37,560 nucleotides of DNA from DATCIH01 sp036507955 (GTDB taxonomy: Bacteria; Bacillota; Clostridia; Clostridiales; Clostridiaceae): the NCBI GenBank assembly GCA_036507955.1, contig DATCIH010000019.1:1-37560 (forward strand), written 5' to 3'. The stretch's first letter is position 1, and each line of letters starts with the position of its first letter. Below the pieces are notes generated by a model, which saw only the letters and a list, made by a program, of their open reading frames with translations, did no database searches and was not told the origin of the DNA. Shown in pieces: positions 34,421 to 37,560 of this stretch. The position numbers and the translations under genes are program-made.

Positions 34421-34449
34421 AGAGCCTGTAAGTATTACTTACAGGCTCT
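34421..34449. terminator. Bidirectional hairpin between the unknown pair and the isochorismatase-fold gene
   Basis: A perfect 13-bp stem (34421-34433 with 34437-34449) and an ATT loop. It includes the last codons and stop of the minus-strand gene ending at 34435. The minus-strand side is followed by the T-rich TTCTTATTTT. Confidence 0.8.
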
Positions 34450-35091
34450 AATTAATGAGTTCACGATATGCACTCCACCAGCTTTCATTTCATAAAGAGC
34501 AAAAAGATTCATAATATCCGCCTTATGCCAAGGAGCATCATAGGTTTCGATTACATCCATTGGAACGATTACCATAAGATTTAAATTTTCCTTGTTAAAA
34601 TAAGCTTTAAGAGTTAAGGATAATTGAGATATACATATATCGCTACAACACCCAGTTATTACGAAATTAGAAATGCCTCTTTTAATTAAATTATCAATTT
34701 CAGCTTTAGCTTCATTTTCTAGAAAGGCATTAGTGGAGTTCTTGTTTATTATCTTAATACTATCCTTATATTCATCAAACTCTGGTACAAGCTCTGACTC
34801 AGGATCATCCTTAAGGCAATGGGTTGGGTAAGCATTAAATTCTACACTGTCTGCATTATGAGAATCTGTGAAGGCAATTACTGGTGAATTATTTGATATA
34901 AAAGCTTTAGTAAGTTTGATTATATCTGGAATAATACCTTCAACTCTATCACTATATAAGGCACCTTTTTTCCCAAAGCCCTTATTCATATCAACAATGA
35001 ATAAGGCATAGGAGGAGTAATCCTCTATTTTATAATAATCTGGCTCTTCAATTAACTGAAGTTCTTTATTTATTCTATCATTAATTTCCAT
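34435..35091 (-). CDS. Isochorismatase-family cysteine hydrolase, nicotinamidase-like
   Basis: 218 residues, ATG at 35091. The catalytic triad is D34 in FIVDMNKGF, K117 in IINKNSTNAF and C153 in CCSDICIS. The segment TDSHNADSVEFNAYPTHCL matches the metal-binding D-H-H region of nicotinamidases (PncA), so hydrolysis of nicotinamide to nicotinate for NAD salvage is the best guess; other amidases of the fold remain possible. The N-terminal ~25 residues precede the core. Its start is two bases from the end of the GH105-like gene on the same strand, so the two are probably co-transcribed despite different roles. The shared hairpin overlaps its stop. Confidence 0.88.
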   Translation of the reverse strand: MEINDRINKELQLIEEPDYYKIEDYSSYALFIVDMNKGFGKKGALYSDRVEGIIPDIIKLTKAFISNNSPVIAFTDSHNADSVEFNAYPTHCLKDDPESELVPEFDEYKDSIKIINKNSTNAFLENEAKAEIDNLIKRGISNFVITGCCSDICISQLSLTLKAYFNKENLNLMVIVPMDVIETYDAPWHKADIMNLFALYEMKAGGVHIVNSLIRACK

Positions 35092-35093
35092 AA

Positions 35094-36050
35094 TTAGAAG
35101 CCCGCCTCTTTAGCTGCCACTTCCATAAGTATGAAGAAAGCCTGCCCTTCTGAAGCTGTTCCAGCGTTATTAAAGAATGGAGAGCCGCATACTCCTTGAA
35201 CTAAGCCAAATTCATCAACTTTATCCTCAGCAGCCTTTTTCATTTTGTGGGCTGCTTCTAAATAGGAGGAGGCTAGGTAGCCAGCTTTCACTCCCTTATA
35301 TATTGTATAAGCAAGCATTTGTCCTACGTTTGTTTCAACAAAGCTATTAGGATCGTTTAACACATCGTGAAATAATCCATCTGCTCTTAAATAAGGAAGA
35401 GCACCAAGGACTACTTCTTCAATATATCCTGCAAGCTTAACCTTTTCCTTTGACATATTAGCTGGAAGGAATTTTAATATTCTGGTCATCCCTGCAGCTG
35501 CCCAACCATTTCCAACACCCCAAAAAGCTTCTCTAATAAATTTGTTTTTCTTTTCATCCCACATATGTGAAAATAGTTTGTATTTGCTGTTCCATAAATA
35601 TTTTCTATAGCCTTCCACCTGCTTTAAAGCTTCATCATATAAGCCACATGCTGCAATAAAGGGAGGGGCCATATATAATCCATCAATCCAAATTTGATCT
35701 TCATCCTTTACATGATATATTATGCCATCTCCAGTTCTTGGAGCTGTTTTAAGAAGATAATCTAGCATTCTTTCATAGGCGGTTTTGAACTTTTCATCTC
35801 CAGTAAGTTTATAAGCTGCCATTACAGGCTCTCCGTTTGAAGCAGGATCTGTAACAGGCGTATCGCTTATTACCATACCCAATCTACCGTCAGGAGTTTG
35901 CCTAACTAAGGCATCCTTAGCAAGAAGGATAACCTGGGAATTATCTCCAGACTCTAAAAAAGCCTGAGAGGCGATGCCCTGCTCCCAAACCTGTCTTTCC
36001 ATGCACAGCAGTGCTAATTTTACTTTTTCAACTTTCTCTTCAATTGTCAT
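35094..36050 (-). CDS. GH105/GH88-like unsaturated glucuronyl hydrolase
   Basis: 318 residues, ATG at 36050 preceded by an AAGGGAT site. An (alpha/alpha)6-barrel protein resembling YteR/YesR, which remove unsaturated galacturonate from rhamnogalacturonan fragments left by pectin lyases. DEDQIWIDGLYMAPP carries the Asp of the family's active-site block, and WGVGNGWAAAGM is the following conserved loop. There is no signal peptide, so it acts on imported oligosaccharides. Slightly shorter than the ~370 residues of YteR. It is divergent from a carbohydrate esterase gene at 36172, which fits a pectin or acetylated-glycan theme. Substrate inferred only from the family. Confidence 0.85.
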   Translation of the reverse strand: MTIEEKVEKVKLALLCMERQVWEQGIASQAFLESGDNSQVILLAKDALVRQTPDGRLGMVISDTPVTDPASNGEPVMAAYKLTGDEKFKTAYERMLDYLLKTAPRTGDGIIYHVKDEDQIWIDGLYMAPPFIAACGLYDEALKQVEGYRKYLWNSKYKLFSHMWDEKKNKFIREAFWGVGNGWAAAGMTRILKFLPANMSKEKVKLAGYIEEVVLGALPYLRADGLFHDVLNDPNSFVETNVGQMLAYTIYKGVKAGYLASSYLEAAHKMKKAAEDKVDEFGLVQGVCGSPFFNNAGTASEGQAFFILMEVAAKEAGF

Positions 36051-36171
36051 TTTATCCCTTCCTTTATAAACAATTTATTAATACTCATGTTAGCATTTTA
36101 CAATTGTATGTACAAGCAATAAATAAAGTTATAAAATGAACTTAGATTTTTAAAAAAGAAGGTGTATTTAA

Positions 36172-37425
36172 GTGAACAAAATTGGATTAGCTCCTATTTT
36201 TTCTGATGGGATGGTGCTACAACAAAATTCTATAATAAAAATCTTTGGAAATGCAAAGGAAAGCTCATATATTAAGCTTGATTTTTGTGGGCAACATCTA
36301 GAAATAAAGGCAGAGGGGCCTTGGACAGGTGAATTTTCCTCTATTTCTTTTGGAGGTCCTTTTGAAATGCAAATTGAAGCAGAGGACTATAAACATACTA
36401 TAAAAGATATATACATTGGGGAGGTATATATAGCCGGTGGACAATCTAACATGGAATTTGCCTTAGAGACAAGTCTAGGGGGAATTGCAGAAGCCTTAAA
36501 GTCGGATTTTCCTCAAATTAGATATTTTCAGGTGCCAAAAATAGAATATGAGGAAGAAGGGAAGGATTATACCCTCCTTAATACTCCTTGGGAGATAGGA
36601 AGCAGTGAAAATGTTATAAAATGGTCAGCAATTGCATATTATTTCTCTAAAAAATTATACGAAGAAATTAAAGTCCCTATTGGAATAATTAATTGCAATT
36701 GGGGTGGAACCTCTGCTTCGTCTTGGATGAAGGAGGATTATATAACTAGAGATAATACTACTAGTTTTTATGTTCAGGAGTACAATCAGCTTATAAGTAA
36801 AATAAGTGATGAGGAATATGAAAACCAAAGAAAGGAATATGATAATAAATTAGACAGCTATAATAAAAACCTTGAGATATTTGTTAAAGGTAATCCAAAG
36901 GCTAGCTTTGGTAATATAGAAAAAAATATAGGAGCATATCCATGGCCACCACCTCTTGGCAAAAAAGCCTACAGAAGGCCCTCTGGGTTATATAATACCA
37001 TGATAAAAAAGGTAATACCTTATTCAATAAAAGGAGTTATCTGGTATCAAGGTGAAGAGGATACCTTAAGCGCTAAGGTTTATTTTAAGCTCTTCAACAA
37101 TCTTATAAAAAATTGGAGAGAGGACTTTCAAGCTGATATTCCATTCTTCTTTGTACAGTTGCCCTCCTTTAATGATGGAGTTGTAGGAGGCGATAATTGG
37201 GCGGAGCTTAGAGAAGCTCAACTAGAAACCATGCAGAGGGATAATAATACAGCAATGGCTATAGCAATTGATTGTGGAGAGAAGGATAATGTTCATCCTA
37301 TAAATAAAAAGCCTGTGGGGGAACGGTTAGCAAAGCTAGCTTTAAAGAAACTTTATAATAAACCTATTGTAGCTCAAGGCCCAATATATGAGAGTATGAA
37401 GATTTCTGGTAATAAAATAACATGA
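36172..37425 (+). CDS. Sialate-O-acetylesterase-like SGNH carbohydrate esterase, C-terminus lost
   Basis: 417 residues, GTG start at 36172 after AAGGTG. SGNH hydrolase removing acetyl groups from sugars: YIAGGQSNMEF gives nucleophile S92, WGGTSASSW and GVIWYQGEED are blocks II and III, and the His lies in DNVHP. The N-terminal ~75 residues are the usual beta-sandwich piece. Without a signal peptide it is cytoplasmic. Relatives continue past the final GPIYESMKISGNKI block into a further beta domain of some 60-100 residues; here the frame stops two codons after that point, so the C-terminal part appears cut off by a rearrangement at about 37420. Active-site residues remain, but folding of the truncated protein is uncertain. 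Confidence 0.85.
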   Translation: MNKIGLAPIFSDGMVLQQNSIIKIFGNAKESSYIKLDFCGQHLEIKAEGPWTGEFSSISFGGPFEMQIEAEDYKHTIKDIYIGEVYIAGGQSNMEFALETSLGGIAEALKSDFPQIRYFQVPKIEYEEEGKDYTLLNTPWEIGSSENVIKWSAIAYYFSKKLYEEIKVPIGIINCNWGGTSASSWMKEDYITRDNTTSFYVQEYNQLISKISDEEYENQRKEYDNKLDSYNKNLEIFVKGNPKASFGNIEKNIGAYPWPPPLGKKAYRRPSGLYNTMIKKVIPYSIKGVIWYQGEEDTLSAKVYFKLFNNLIKNWREDFQADIPFFFVQLPSFNDGVVGGDNWAELREAQLETMQRDNNTAMAIAIDCGEKDNVHPINKKPVGERLAKLALKKLYNKPIVAQGPIYESMKISGNKIT

Positions 37426-37433
37426 CTATCAAG

Positions 37434-37560
37434 TTAGTTCAGTAAAGGTCTAGTTTTCTTCTTATTTCCAATTTTTGGTTTGCGTATGATTAGGTCCTTA
37501 TATATTATAGTATTGGCTTCAGTGCAAGCCAGTAGAAGTCTATCAAACAGTTCAGCTTCA
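37434..37560 (-). CDS. Unidentified gene, C-terminal 41 residues only
   Basis: Minus-strand frame open to the right edge and stopping at 37434. Visible parts are AELFDRLLLACTEANTIIY and a basic tail with KPKIGNKKKTRPLLN. I do not recognise it. It begins nine bases from the place where the esterase reading frame is cut, so it may belong to a mobile element or to a segment brought in by the same rearrangement. The basic, Lys/Arg-rich end would suit a DNA-binding protein but proves nothing. Confidence 0.4.
   Translation of the reverse strand, partial: EAELFDRLLLACTEANTIIYKDLIIRKPKIGNKKKTRPLLN

Overview
The window looks like chromosome of a low-GC, spore-forming Clostridium-type Firmicute. This rests on the AT-rich sequence, strong GGAGG ribosome binding sites, several TTG and GTG starts, a PdaA-like spore-cortex-type deacetylase, and Clostridium-like versions of most enzymes. 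No rRNA, tRNA, CRISPR array or phage module is visible, and no gene-free stretch exceeds about 220 bases.

Layout. (1) Positions 1-4922 hold cell-envelope genes: a PdaA-like lipoprotein deacetylase cut by the left edge, a membrane-anchored glycerophosphodiester phosphodiesterase, an anchored NlpC/P60-like hydrolase, a degenerate GGDEF protein and an HtrA-type protease. (2) 5036-8745 is a partly decayed catabolic locus: an intact AraC regulator divergent from a badly broken glycyl radical enzyme, followed by an orphan sugar-binding lipoprotein with no permeases. (3) 8859-10644 carries a HAD phosphatase, a type I signal peptidase and a nitroreductase. (4) 10647-18708 carries a second AraC regulator divergent from a GH13 enzyme with an altered region I, an AEC transporter, rarA, an SDR-fold epimerase-like protein and a short alpha-glucan phosphorylase. 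(5) 18849-24430 carries nagA, a VOC protein and a heterodimeric ABC exporter. Two almost identical 21-bp palindromes lie before nagA and between the two exporter genes. (6) 24624-28698 carries a GH4 glycosidase with a third AraC regulator, then an intact CDP-glucose 4,6-dehydratase beside a deletion scar that joins an rfbF fragment to an epimerase tail. (7) 28813-37560 carries an SDR, an M29 aminopeptidase, an acyltransferase-3 membrane protein, a ferredoxin-type aldo/keto reductase, a SHOCT protein, two unknown hydrophilic proteins, a nicotinamidase-like hydrolase, a GH105-like hydrolase and a carbohydrate esterase that has lost its C-terminus next to an unidentified gene running off the right edge.

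How the genes work together. The common theme is scavenging of plant or host glycans (GH13, GH4, GH105, esterase, NagA, glucan phosphorylase, sugar-binding protein), run by local AraC-type regulators. Two loci (glycyl radical enzyme and CDP-sugar) show reduction by internal deletion. A family of short palindromic repeats with GGGACAYACCT-like ends sits in four intergenic gaps (18743, 24479, 27191, 33261). I see no clearly new defence or secretion system. The least explained parts are the repeat family, the twin palindromes, the hydrophilic protein pair at 33750-34412 and the altered GH13.
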